This document shows positions 44,653-53,289 of a stretch of 64,000 nucleotides of DNA, piece after piece (position 1 is the first letter of the stretch; each line of letters opens with the position of its first letter). Below the pieces are notes generated by a model. The model was not told where the DNA came from and searched no databases. It was given only the letters and a program-made list of their open reading frames with translations. Source of the DNA: Sphingobacterium griseoflavum (GTDB lineage Bacteria > Bacteroidota > Bacteroidia > Sphingobacteriales > Sphingobacteriaceae). The DNA lies in contig NZ_BNAF01000003.1 in the NCBI RefSeq assembly GCF_014653155.1, positions 62,001 through 126,000 of the forward strand, in the 5' to 3' direction. The translations under genes and the position numbers were made by a program.

Positions 44653-45078
44653 ATGAAAAAGACATGCGCAACCATCGCCACAGCACTGCTCCTGATCAGC
44701 TCCTGTTTTGCATTTTCTGCCGACAAAAAAAATCCGTTGAAAAACCTGGAATCGGCAAAGATTATTACCACCTACCTAGAGGCCACGACATTAGGCAGCA
44801 TCGAATTAAACAAATACCTCTTTGCCGAGGATTTTCAATACCGTAACAGTATCAACAAGGATGTTTACAACAAAAAGCAATACCTCGAATTCCTAAAAGC
44901 ACACAAAGGCGTGACATTCAACTGCAAAACAAGCTATGAGATCTTGGATCAAAGCGGCAAGGCTTGCGTGGCCAAGGCCACGATGCAATTCAAGCACTTT
45001 ACCCGTGTGGATTACATCACGCTCAATCAAGATGAAGATGGTTGGAAGGTAAGCAAGGTCGTCACAACCTATCCTTAA
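44653..45078 (+). CDS. Small secreted NTF2-like (nuclear transport factor 2 family) protein, paralogue 1
   Basis: A 141-residue exported protein with a signal peptide (ATALLLISSCFAFSA). The mature part has the alpha-then-curved-sheet pattern of the NTF2-like/putative lumazine-binding group: helix with TYLEATTLGSIELNKYLFAEDFQYRNS, then QYLEFLKAHKG, then strands ending DEDGWKVSKVVTTYP. No catalytic residues can be assigned. It is about 75% identical by eye to the protein at 53290, with the same length and position-for-position alignment. The upstream region also aligns (CACCGAGAAA segments, TACTTTTG box). It lies between two copies of the small RNA candidate. Confidence 0.8.
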   Translation: MKKTCATIATALLLISSCFAFSADKKNPLKNLESAKIITTYLEATTLGSIELNKYLFAEDFQYRNSINKDVYNKKQYLEFLKAHKGVTFNCKTSYEILDQSGKACVAKATMQFKHFTRVDYITLNQDEDGWKVSKVVTTYP

Positions 45079-45254
45079 GATTTTACAGACTGACGCTGTA
45101 TATGGGCGTGCCAAGACTGGTAAAGACCTGTACACCTCGGCCTCTCCGAAGAAGGGCCCACCGAAAAATAAGCGCCAATTGCAACATAGTTGTTAACAAA
45201 TTACATACTATCGGCCACAAGCAAAGTTTGGCATAAGATTTGAACACTTATTTG

Positions 45255-45324
45255 TATTCATAATTTAGGTTAATAATTGGTTAGTTAGTAAAAATCCTGA
45301 AGCTCCCCGCTTCAGGATTTTTTG
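45255..45324 (+). ncRNA. Candidate small RNA, copy 2
   Basis: The same body as copy 1, with one extra T in TAATTTAGG, then a 10-bp hairpin ATCCTGAAGC/GCTTCAGGAT (45294-45303 with 45309-45318), loop TCCCC and six Us. A TTTGG resembling the -33 region of copy 1 lies upstream, but the -7 box is weak (CTTATTTG). It could also terminate transcripts from NTF2-like gene 1, which ends 176 bases earlier. Confidence 0.5.
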
Positions 45325-45409
45325 TTTATCACTTCTTAGGATCCGATTTGTAGCTATAAACCAACTTGGTATCATAAGATGTTACGACAATCTTTGATCG
45401 CTTCATTTC

Positions 45410-45443
45410 TTGCAAAGTAAACAATTCTTATTGTATATATTTG
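45410..45443 (+). promoter_or_regulatory. Promoter of the DUF3667 gene (TTG-23-TATATTTG)
   Basis: The -33 TTG (45410-45412) and -7 box TATATTTG (45436-45443), about 56 bases before the ATG. Confidence 0.55.
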
Positions 45444-45499
45444 CAGAAGCGTGAGCTTGCCCGCTTTGGCTGCTTCCGCGGAATAGCACTACCGAAAAA

Positions 45500-46216
45500 A
45501 TGAATTGTACACACTGCACCACCGAGGTTAACCAAAACTACTGCCCGAGCTGTGGGCGGGCATTAAAACTGAAACGTATCAATGGGCATTACATCGTCCA
45601 CGAAATCGAGCACATCCTCCATTTCGAGAAGGGTATTTTGTACACCGTCCGCGAATTACTGATCCGTCCAGGGAAGAACATCCGACAATTTATTACGGAC
45701 GACCGCAGCCGGCTGGTGAAACCGGTGATCTTTATTATTATCACCTCTTTAATCTATTCCCTGATCAATGGCTTTTTCCATATTGAAGATACCTATATGA
45801 CATACGATGGTGCGGCAGACAGCAGCATGATGTCTATCTTTGCATGGATACAAAGCCATTATGGCTATGCTAATATGATTATGGGTGCCTTTATTGCACT
45901 ATGTTTAAAGCTCTTTTTCCGGAAGTATCCCTACAATTTTTTCGAAATCCTGATTCTGCTCTGTTTCGTGATGGGTGTCGGGATGTTGATATTCGCCCTA
46001 TTTGCACTGATCCAAGGCCTCCTGCATTACGAATTGATGGGAATTGCCGGCATGTTGGGCTTCATCTATTGCACCTGGTCCATCGGTCAGTTTTTTGATG
46101 AGAAAAAGGCAGCAAGCTATGTCAAGGCATTGGCCGCTTACCTCTTGGGAGCGCTCCTGTTCATGATCGCCGCCCTTATCTTGGGTATCACGATCGATGC
46201 ATTTATCGGGCATTAA
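45500..46216 (+). CDS. DUF3667 membrane protein with N-terminal zinc ribbon
   Basis: A 238-residue inner-membrane protein. A CxxC...CxxC zinc ribbon (Cys3, Cys6, Cys15, Cys18) is followed by the DUF3667 core (HFEKGILYTVRELLIRPGKNIRQFI and RSRLVKPVIFIIITSLIYSLI). Several membrane helices span about 75-95, 115-135, 150-175, 185-200 and 215-237. The family is widespread in Bacteroidota and uncharacterised. The gene is monocistronic: its own promoter lies upstream and a strong palindromic terminator downstream. Confidence 0.87.
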   Translation: MNCTHCTTEVNQNYCPSCGRALKLKRINGHYIVHEIEHILHFEKGILYTVRELLIRPGKNIRQFITDDRSRLVKPVIFIIITSLIYSLINGFFHIEDTYMTYDGAADSSMMSIFAWIQSHYGYANMIMGAFIALCLKLFFRKYPYNFFEILILLCFVMGVGMLIFALFALIQGLLHYELMGIAGMLGFIYCTWSIGQFFDEKKAASYVKALAAYLLGALLFMIAALILGITIDAFIGH

Positions 46217-46575
46217 CATCCCAAGAACCATTGTCCACCCTACCTAGCCGACTGCCAATAAGCACAGTTATGGCAGTTGTTGACAGATGGAGGTATAGAT
46301 CAATTGACAGCAATTAAACGAAACGATACCCTTTCTATTGCTCCTAAATCCTATTGCGGAAGTCCTTTCTTGGATTTTGCATAAAATTGCTTTGGATCGT
46401 TCCCGGTAAAAACTCCCTCGAGGAGGAACAGTCCATTTAGGCTCCCAAGTATTAACGAGTTCCTCCGTTTGCTCATTGAAGCAATGTCTATTATTACTCA
46501 GAAAGCTTAAAAAGCGCGCTTTTTAAGCTTTCTGAGCGTTAGAATATGGTCCGCAAGCTAATGCGGCACTAAGAA
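46217..46575. other. Intergenic region between convergent genes
   Basis: Contains the large palindrome at 46497-46536. From about 46245 to 46370 one plus-strand frame runs about 35 codons without a stop (TDGGIDQLTAIKRNDTLSIA). It lacks a start, and I could not match it to a family, so it may be a gene remnant or chance. Confidence 0.3.
46497..46536. terminator. Perfect 40-base palindrome, bidirectional terminator
   Basis: Arms of 20 bases each with no spacer (CTCAGAAAGCTTAAAAAGCG then its exact complement). It lies between convergent genes. The A-tract in one arm and T-tract in the other provide a U-run in either direction once the inner part pairs. Confidence 0.75.
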
Positions 46576-46947
46576 TTATTCCGCCGAAACTTTCACGACA
46601 TAACGTGTCCTTATATTGCTCGCTGAGATGACGAGTGTATCCGTGCCTACAGCAAGTCCCGTGAACATATTATCTGCAGATACCGTCGCTATACCACCTG
46701 CTGAAAAACTATATTGAACTTGGGTATTAGGATAGTTCCGCGGCATAAATATCGGGGTGATCTGTATGGACTTACCCTTTGCTACGGTCAATTCCATTTG
46801 ATTTGCTGCTGTATTGAGTGTGGATTCTTTGATACTCAAGGAAAGCAGCGCGTTTGAGTCGCTTTTTTTACATTGCACAAAAATCCAGGAGGCGAGCAAA
46901 GCCCACACTAAACAATAGGTGTGTTTTTTAATAATTTTAAATTTCAT
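46576..46947 (-). CDS. Small lipoprotein with Ig-like (Big_2-type) domain (locus 5)
   Basis: A 123-residue lipoprotein (signal ending in FVQC). The mature part is a single bacterial Ig-like, Big_2-type beta-sandwich: KGKSIQITPIF, SFSAGGIATVSADNMFTGLAVGTDTLVISA and a final VKVSAE. It lies 29 bases after the SusD of locus 5 on the same strand. It is therefore probably a third, surface-anchored part of that SusC/SusD complex, perhaps a spacer or accessory binding module. No enzymatic feature is seen. Confidence 0.72.
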   Translation of the reverse strand: MKFKIIKKHTYCLVWALLASWIFVQCKKSDSNALLSLSIKESTLNTAANQMELTVAKGKSIQITPIFMPRNYPNTQVQYSFSAGGIATVSADNMFTGLAVGTDTLVISASNIRTRYVVKVSAE

Positions 46948-46976
46948 AACAATCTAATTGCTGCATGATTAACTAA

Positions 46977-48917
46977 TTAATTGGCTCCCTGCCAGCCATC
47001 ATTTTGTATTAATTTGGGATTTAAGGTAAGATCGTCCAAAGGCAGTGGCCAATAATACCGCTTGTTATCCCATGGAAGCGTTCCGTTTGCGATATTTGGG
47101 CTTCTTGGGTAAGCAATAATAAAACCTTCAGCATCTAGAAAAACATCTCTGTTAAGTACTTCCTGTACAGCGATGATGGGTTTGGCCGTATTTGTTCCGT
47201 TGTACAAAGCCTGCTTCTGTTCTGTGAATTTAATACCGCGCAACGGAACAGTAAACAGATTTCCGGCTTTCCAGCGCATTAAATCTTCATATCTACGTCC
47301 TTCTACAGCTAGCTCCACACGTCGTTCCCGTCTGATTTCTCGAAGCAGCGGTGACACCGTGTAGTCCAATTTTTGGCGGTAAATGTCATCCAACCGCGGA
47401 TCTGCAGGTTCATTGCCTAGCACCAATCGACTATTCGGGTATGCGGAGAAGTCGAATCCAGCCCGCGCACGCAACAGATTGATCGTGTTGTCAATATCCG
47501 CTTGAGTGATCGTCCCCAGTATAGCTTTTGCTTCCGCGTACATCAACAGCACCTCCGCATAACGAAACTCGATGGCCGTCTGACGACCCAAAGTGACCGC
47601 TTCGTTCTCTGTACGATCCGCCATGAAATGCTTGACAATGGCGTAACCAGTAACAGTAGATTGCCCGACGTTATATCCAAGACGTGGATACATCACGCCG
47701 TTTTCCTCTATATCGCTAATGCCCGTATTTGGGTTAAAAATTGTTCTGTACTCTCCTGGGTAATTGACCGTTTGTTTCAATCGTGGGTCCCGATTGTTTA
47801 GTTCTCGCCAATCCGCTCCTTCATAGCCCAAGAACAGTGGATTGGAAACGTAACTGCCGGGAGAACCACCGGTGTATATCGGCCTTCCATCTATACATAG
47901 GTATTCATCAATCATCCCCTTGGTTGCTCCACCAGCGGGACGAGAACCGACGTTATTGTTTTGACTCCAGTAGCGCTGCGTAGCGTGTCCGACGATAACA
48001 CCGTCATATGTACGGGCCAAGATTGCCTCTCTATGATTATCAGCAATTGGATTTTGCTTGAATGTAAACAACCGATAGTAAGGGTTATCCCCTTGGTCGT
48101 ACAATGCATAACGCCCCGAGGATATCAAAAACTGACAAGCTTCGACGCACTCCTGCAGCAACGACCGCGCCGACGAGGAGAGACCCAAATCGCTATGGTA
48201 CGTTCTGAAGGATCCCTCAAATAACGCTATTCGAGCTTTCAAGAAGGCTGCCATGTCTTTATTTACGCGACCGTGTGGTTGATTTTCTACAATGGGTAGC
48301 TTTTCAAATGCTTCATCGACTATTTTCATCAGCGAATCCACAACAACCGTACGACTATCCCGCGCTCTAAACAGATCTTCGCTGTTTACGTTTAAATCTG
48401 TGGTAAGCCACGGCACATCGCCAAACAACACCAATTTTTTGTAATAATCCATCGACTTAAAGAACAGCGCTTCACCAACATATCTGTCCAATCTCCTGAT
48501 ATCGTTATTGACAGCAGGCAAGGCATTGATGTAGTTTCGCAAGAAATAATTGACGGCTCTGAGGTCTTGCCAAGCCCAGCCCACGCTAGATCCTGTAGCC
48601 GGTGTCTGGAAGGAGTTATCCAGCCGTCCATTGACATTCCCGCGCGCCACCAAATTGTCGCTCATAAAATCTCCGGCTAAGATTGGGCTACCGTTTAAGG
48701 TCCAAGGTGCGACATTCGCATCAGCCCAAGCGTTCAAATGTCCTTTAATGTACCTATTGTACATCCCGTTGAGGTAAATATTCAATTCGCTTTCTGAGGT
48801 CAAATCTGATCCCTCAACGATGTTCTGCTGGGGATTTTGCTGCAAAAAATCGCGATCACACGACACGAATCCGATAGATCCGATCAGCAGGCTTCCTATT
48901 ATATGGTTAATTTTCAT
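46977..48917 (-). CDS. SusD/RagB-family nutrient-binding lipoprotein (locus 5)
   Basis: A 646-residue surface lipoprotein with signal ending at Cys20 (IGFVSC). It is longer than the other SusD proteins here (459-533 residues). SusD features include DRDFLQQNPQQNIVEGSDLTSESELNIYLNGMYNRYI, ALFFKSMDYYKKLVLFGDVPWL, IEFRYAEVLLMYAEAKAILG and REIRRERRVELAVEGRRYEDLMRW. The end, NPKLIQNDGW, is typical. The extra length lies in the middle and C-terminal loops, where ligand contacts usually sit. It partners with the SusC at 48934. Confidence 0.93.
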   Translation of the reverse strand: MKINHIIGSLLIGSIGFVSCDRDFLQQNPQQNIVEGSDLTSESELNIYLNGMYNRYIKGHLNAWADANVAPWTLNGSPILAGDFMSDNLVARGNVNGRLDNSFQTPATGSSVGWAWQDLRAVNYFLRNYINALPAVNNDIRRLDRYVGEALFFKSMDYYKKLVLFGDVPWLTTDLNVNSEDLFRARDSRTVVVDSLMKIVDEAFEKLPIVENQPHGRVNKDMAAFLKARIALFEGSFRTYHSDLGLSSSARSLLQECVEACQFLISSGRYALYDQGDNPYYRLFTFKQNPIADNHREAILARTYDGVIVGHATQRYWSQNNNVGSRPAGGATKGMIDEYLCIDGRPIYTGGSPGSYVSNPLFLGYEGADWRELNNRDPRLKQTVNYPGEYRTIFNPNTGISDIEENGVMYPRLGYNVGQSTVTGYAIVKHFMADRTENEAVTLGRQTAIEFRYAEVLLMYAEAKAILGTITQADIDNTINLLRARAGFDFSAYPNSRLVLGNEPADPRLDDIYRQKLDYTVSPLLREIRRERRVELAVEGRRYEDLMRWKAGNLFTVPLRGIKFTEQKQALYNGTNTAKPIIAVQEVLNRDVFLDAEGFIIAYPRSPNIANGTLPWDNKRYYWPLPLDDLTLNPKLIQNDGWQGAN

Positions 48918-48933
48918 TTCGTACTGATTGTTT

Positions 48934-51900
48934 TTAAAATGCTAATTGTGCACCAATGGCAACTGTTCGCTGTAGGGGATATTGGGCAGATATCTGCTCG
49001 ACGTCAAATATTCCCGGAATCTCGGTGAACTCAAATAGATTATATCCCGATAGGGTAAATCGTAGTCTATCCAGCCCAATTCTTCGCGTGATATTCTGAT
49101 TCATTGTATATCCGAGGATGGCCTGTTTTAACCGAAAATAAGCTCCGTTAACCAAATAGTGGGTTTGAGGCTGAATAGGCGACATATACATGGGGTATTC
49201 AGCGTCCGTGTTGTCAGGCGTCCACGATCGGTCATACATCCAACGTGAGCCAGCACCTCCTCCCCAGTAAATGTTATGTGCGTTATTTCCAACGACACCA
49301 TTTCCTATCCAAAGATCCCTATGCAAGATCCCTTGGAACATCAAGTCTAGGTCGAAGCTTTTGTAACGGACATTGCCCATCACGGCAAATCGATATCGCG
49401 GTGTGTTGTTACCAATGACACGCATATCACCACTGTTTTCTAAGGTTCTCGTGCCCCGATCTACCAATCCGTCTCCATTAATATCGCGATACCACACATA
49501 CCCGGGAAACAAGTTGGGATTGATCCGGGTTTGGTTTGGGCCTGCAAAACTCCAGCTGCCATTTGGATTTTGGCTTTCAAAGTCGTGCTCTTGCAAAATG
49601 CCGCCCGTCTCAAATCCCCAAATTTCACCGATAGTCTTCCCCGTGTAGAGCAGTTCATTGCTACCGCGTACCAAAAGGTTAATATTATTGCCACCAAAGA
49701 ATTTGACGGTCGTCAGATGGTCGGAAAGGTTGACACCAACCGAATAATGGATACCCGATTGTGTTTGGTTTCTGTATTGCAACTGCAACTCCATACCGCG
49801 TGTTTGCAATTCTCCTGAATTTACTAAAGGTGGTGTTGCTCCTAACAAGGAAGGATAAAGGGCGTCTTCGGTGGTCAGAATATCCCAAGTAGTTCGCTCA
49901 TACCATTCGAATGTTGCGGACAGCTTTCGATTGAGAAAAGCAGCGTCAACACCGAAGTTTATACTCCTTGCTTTTTCAAACGTCAATTGCGGATGAACCA
50001 AACTTGGTGGGTTCAAAACGGTAACCTGTTGGCCGTTGATAAGATAGGTCGATTTCTCCGAACTCAATTGAGGCTGATAAGGATAAGCCTCACTAGGTTG
50101 ATTGCCAAGTATACCATAACTGCCCCTAAATTTTAAATCATCTAACCAATTACTCGTAAACTTCATGAAATTTTCGTCTGCAATACGCCAAGCAGCAGAG
50201 ATTGATGGGAACGTCACGAAGCGCTCTCTTGGTGTAAATTTCGAATGCCCGTCATACCGAATGTTCATTTCGATTAAGTAACGTTCCAAAAAATTATAAC
50301 CGAGGCGTCCAAAAACAGCCCTTCCCGCTAGTGTGTAGGAGTCCGCACTGACCAAATGTAGGGTAGGATCTTCCGCTGCGTTTGGATTTTGCACATTAGG
50401 ATTGATCAATCCACGGAAGGTATTGTTCAACGATTGGTAATCAACACGCTCCTGAAAAATCCCTACGATGGAGGAGAAATTATGCTTGTTAGCTATCGAT
50501 TTTTTAAAATCAAAATAGATATTGGCCGTATACATATTCCGATTGGCGTTTTCGAAGTATGCCCTATGCTCTGCGGCTTCTGCTTGCTGTACAGTAGGTG
50601 TCCACGAATCGACCACTTGCGTAATCTTTGGACTGAACCTGTTCAACCGGTAATTTTGTGGCAAATAACCGATGTCGGCGCGTAGCTTTAAGGTATTCTG
50701 AATGATATTAAACTCAGGTGACACCACCAAGGACAATCGGCGGTCGTAGGACCTGTTTGTGGCACCATAAGATATCCAAGCCAAGATATTGTCGGTGTAG
50801 GTGTTCGGCAGCGGATCGTTGGGCCCGGTCCTGATGGGCATGTTAATGTTCTTGTTCGGCTCACCCATCATGGCCTGCCACAGGTTCCCCTTTCCTCCGA
50901 CCAAATACGGTGCCGTATAGTTAGACTGATCGAAGGCAAATTTGAAATCGACATTGAAGTATTCTTTGACCCTGGCCGATACATTGATCAAAGCATTGTA
51001 CCGTTTGAACTCATCCGTATTGATATTGAACATCCCTTCCTGATCCTGCAACCCTAGAGAGGCATAGTAGTTGACATTGCTACCCCCGCCACTCGTGCTG
51101 ACCGTATGTTTTTGCATGGGTGTCCAGTTGCGCACCACTTCGCGGAACGGATTCATGTCACCTACCCACACAATGTTATTCCCGTCTAAAAACCAAGCAT
51201 TTTCGGGCGTAGGGTTTTGCTGATACTTTTCAATCATCTCCAGTTTGCGAATCGCTGCAGTATTCGGCTGACCGCCGGTCCAAGTCGTGAAGTCCATCCC
51301 TGCCTTTTGCTGGGTGTATGCATCCAAAATATCCGGTAATGCAAGCGGCGTGTTAAAGTTGGCATCCGCGCTATACATGATCCGACCCTCTTGATTGAAC
51401 TCACCACGTTTTGTTCGAACCAATATGACTCCATAAGCAGCCTTAGTCCCGTAGATTGCCGCGGCAGAAGCATCCTTAATAAACGACATGTCTAAAATAT
51501 CGTTAGGATTAATTTGATTCAACTGCCCTGTGGTTGACTCTACACCATCAATCATGACTAGCGGTTCTCCCATTGCCGAACGATATTCCGTCGTGTTTGG
51601 TATACGTTCCATAGATGTGCCCCCCCGAAGGTTAAAATTTGGCGTAGTGTTTGGCGCTCCATTGCTAAAATCGACATTAAGGTTGGGAACAACCCCCTGA
51701 AGTGCCTGACCGATATTTGCGATCGGTCGATTTTCAAACGTTTCTTTGCCCACATGCGATACCGCGCCCGTGAGATTCACCTTTTTCTGTGTTCCAAACC
51801 CAACAACAACAACTTCTTCTAAAGAACCTGCTTCTGCGTTTAATTGCACCAAAGTAGCTTTTCCTACGGGAACCTCCTTGCTTTCAAAACCAACTGAAGT

Positions 51901-52191
51901 AAAGACAATTCGCGCATTTTGATCGGTTATGGTCAATGAATAATTTCCCTTAGCATCACTCATCGTACTATTTGATGTTCCTTTTTCCGTAACGGTCACA
52001 CCTTCTATCGGTTTACCTTCGTTGGTTATCACGCGGCCATTGATGGTCGTTTGTATGCCGACTGAGATCGGAAGCGATGTGTGTATAGTCTTTGTCTCTG
52101 CATGTGATTGAGCCAAGGCGAACAGCGCGAGTGGGTAACAAAGAACACATCGCCAGCGCAAAGACTGGAATAACATAATTTTCTTTTCCAT
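48934..52191 (-). CDS. SusC/RagA-family TonB-linked outer-membrane protein without STN domain (locus 5)
   Basis: A 1085-residue TonB-dependent transporter with signal (to about 31, FALAQSHA) and carboxypeptidase-regulatory-like domain (about 47-118). The signature EEVVVVGFGTQKKVNLTGA starts at 125, with plug to about 270 (AAAIYGTKAAYGVILVRTKRG) and barrel ending in QLAF. The STN domain is absent, and no sigma/FecR pair is adjacent. A second Met at residue 6 (52176) could be the start. A promoter box lies at 52363 and a LacI-type site at 52532, pointing to control by a DNA-binding regulator instead. Confidence 0.94.
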   Translation of the reverse strand: MEKKIMLFQSLRWRCVLCYPLALFALAQSHAETKTIHTSLPISVGIQTTINGRVITNEGKPIEGVTVTEKGTSNSTMSDAKGNYSLTITDQNARIVFTSVGFESKEVPVGKATLVQLNAEAGSLEEVVVVGFGTQKKVNLTGAVSHVGKETFENRPIANIGQALQGVVPNLNVDFSNGAPNTTPNFNLRGGTSMERIPNTTEYRSAMGEPLVMIDGVESTTGQLNQINPNDILDMSFIKDASAAAIYGTKAAYGVILVRTKRGEFNQEGRIMYSADANFNTPLALPDILDAYTQQKAGMDFTTWTGGQPNTAAIRKLEMIEKYQQNPTPENAWFLDGNNIVWVGDMNPFREVVRNWTPMQKHTVSTSGGGSNVNYYASLGLQDQEGMFNINTDEFKRYNALINVSARVKEYFNVDFKFAFDQSNYTAPYLVGGKGNLWQAMMGEPNKNINMPIRTGPNDPLPNTYTDNILAWISYGATNRSYDRRLSLVVSPEFNIIQNTLKLRADIGYLPQNYRLNRFSPKITQVVDSWTPTVQQAEAAEHRAYFENANRNMYTANIYFDFKKSIANKHNFSSIVGIFQERVDYQSLNNTFRGLINPNVQNPNAAEDPTLHLVSADSYTLAGRAVFGRLGYNFLERYLIEMNIRYDGHSKFTPRERFVTFPSISAAWRIADENFMKFTSNWLDDLKFRGSYGILGNQPSEAYPYQPQLSSEKSTYLINGQQVTVLNPPSLVHPQLTFEKARSINFGVDAAFLNRKLSATFEWYERTTWDILTTEDALYPSLLGATPPLVNSGELQTRGMELQLQYRNQTQSGIHYSVGVNLSDHLTTVKFFGGNNINLLVRGSNELLYTGKTIGEIWGFETGGILQEHDFESQNPNGSWSFAGPNQTRINPNLFPGYVWYRDINGDGLVDRGTRTLENSGDMRVIGNNTPRYRFAVMGNVRYKSFDLDLMFQGILHRDLWIGNGVVGNNAHNIYWGGGAGSRWMYDRSWTPDNTDAEYPMYMSPIQPQTHYLVNGAYFRLKQAILGYTMNQNITRRIGLDRLRFTLSGYNLFEFTEIPGIFDVEQISAQYPLQRTVAIGAQLAF

Positions 52192-52362
52192 TTGATGATC
52201 TGTGTTAGTTACAATCCTTTATGTAAATAATAGCCATGAGGTATTAGGCCAAAATGGCGGGGACATACTTTTCTTAATTTTTTGTGCATCATATCTAGTT
52301 CTTAGTTAGTTCAATTATGTATCATCTGTCAAAGCACGATCGCTCGTGCAGTGTCACAGTAC

Positions 52363-52370
52363 CAAACTTA
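52363..52370 (-). promoter_or_regulatory. Promoter -7 box TAAGTTTG upstream of locus 5 SusC
   Basis: An exact TAnnTTTG match on the minus strand; it implies a leader of about 165 bases. A TTG lies 16 bases upstream. Confidence 0.45.
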
Positions 52371-52531
52371 GCCTTAGGCCCAAAGTCAAGCGGTGATAAA
52401 CGCTTCCATTCTACTAGCGAACTCTTGTTGACAACTTGTAGGTTGTACAGGCTGCTTGTCCACTCGATTTATTTCGGTTACCGAGATAAAGCTGAAGAAA
52501 AATATTCAATAGCAAAACACCTGAAAACGAA

Positions 52532-52543
52532 GCAAACGATTGC
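52532..52543. promoter_or_regulatory. Near-palindrome GCAAACGATTGC, candidate LacI-type operator
   Basis: A CG-centred site upstream of the locus 5 SusC promoter. It differs from the perfect site at 32125 by one base. The rest of 52192-53289 holds the SusC promoter, small RNA copy 3 and the upstream region of NTF2-like gene 2. Confidence 0.45.
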
Positions 52544-52789
52544 ACGCATAACGAAATCGTTTTCGCTCAAAACAAAAATTCCATCGAAAGACAATGGATC
52601 ACTTTTCATCATATAACATAAACTTCATCCCTCCCTGTTCAAATTTTCGTAATCGAAACAGCCATGACAACGGTGCCAAGGGTCTCCTAAATAATAAGAG
52701 AAGATCAGGTAACGCATATCGAAAACAGGCAAAGCTGCATAAATCAAAAAAAGTAGCAGTAACTGGCACATTATTTGTAGCTGAATCGG

Positions 52790-52860
52790 TATTCATAATT
52801 AGGTTAATAATTGGTTAGTTAGTAAAAATCCTGAAGCTCCCCGCTTCAGGATTTTTTTTT
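52790..52860 (+). ncRNA. Candidate small RNA, copy 3
   Basis: The body TATTCATAATTAGG then TTGGTTAGTTAGT, and the hairpin ATCCTGAAGC/GCTTCAGGAT (52828-52837 with 52843-52852), loop TCCCC and nine Us. From TTAATAATTGG to the hairpin it is identical to copy 2. The upstream 40 bases differ, apart from a shared TTATTTGTA; no strong promoter is seen. It lies 429 bases before NTF2-like gene 2. Confidence 0.5.
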
Positions 52861-53231
52861 AGCCCATCGCCTTCTGCGCAAAATGCCACCAAAAAAATAT
52901 GATAAGCAATCGGCGAGATCATACACTTCATTATATTCTTCAGCAAGTACCGTTGAGTTTGTCGCCTCATTTCAGCGAGATCCACTTGTTCGAAGATGGA
53001 CAATCTTTTGTCCGGTATCGGACAGCTAGCCATACCAACAAAAAACCTAACCAACTCTTAATCCGTCGGTTACACTTTTTGGCAAGGCCGTTGCATCCTT
53101 CTTTGCAGATGGACGATACGCCCAATGCATGCGGAGCCCAGCGGTAGAGATTTCACCGACGAAAGCGCCGCATTGACCGAGAAACAGCGGCAATCCATCT
53201 AATAGGTCTTCATCAGCAGGCGGCAGCGCAG

Positions 53232-53239
53232 TACTTTTG
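53232..53239 (+). promoter_or_regulatory. Promoter -7 box TACTTTTG of NTF2-like gene 2
   Basis: A TAnnTTTG match 50 bases before the ATG, identical to the box of paralogue 1 at 44585. Confidence 0.6.
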
Positions 53240-53289
53240 AGGTATCAACTAAGAAATAAAACAATTAAAAATAAAATAGAAACATCGCC

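Noticed and set aside
44219..52860. The three-copy element as a MITE or insertion sequence remnant
   Set aside because: No terminal inverted repeats or target duplications; the only inverted repeat is the terminator hairpin, and all copies share orientation and gene context.
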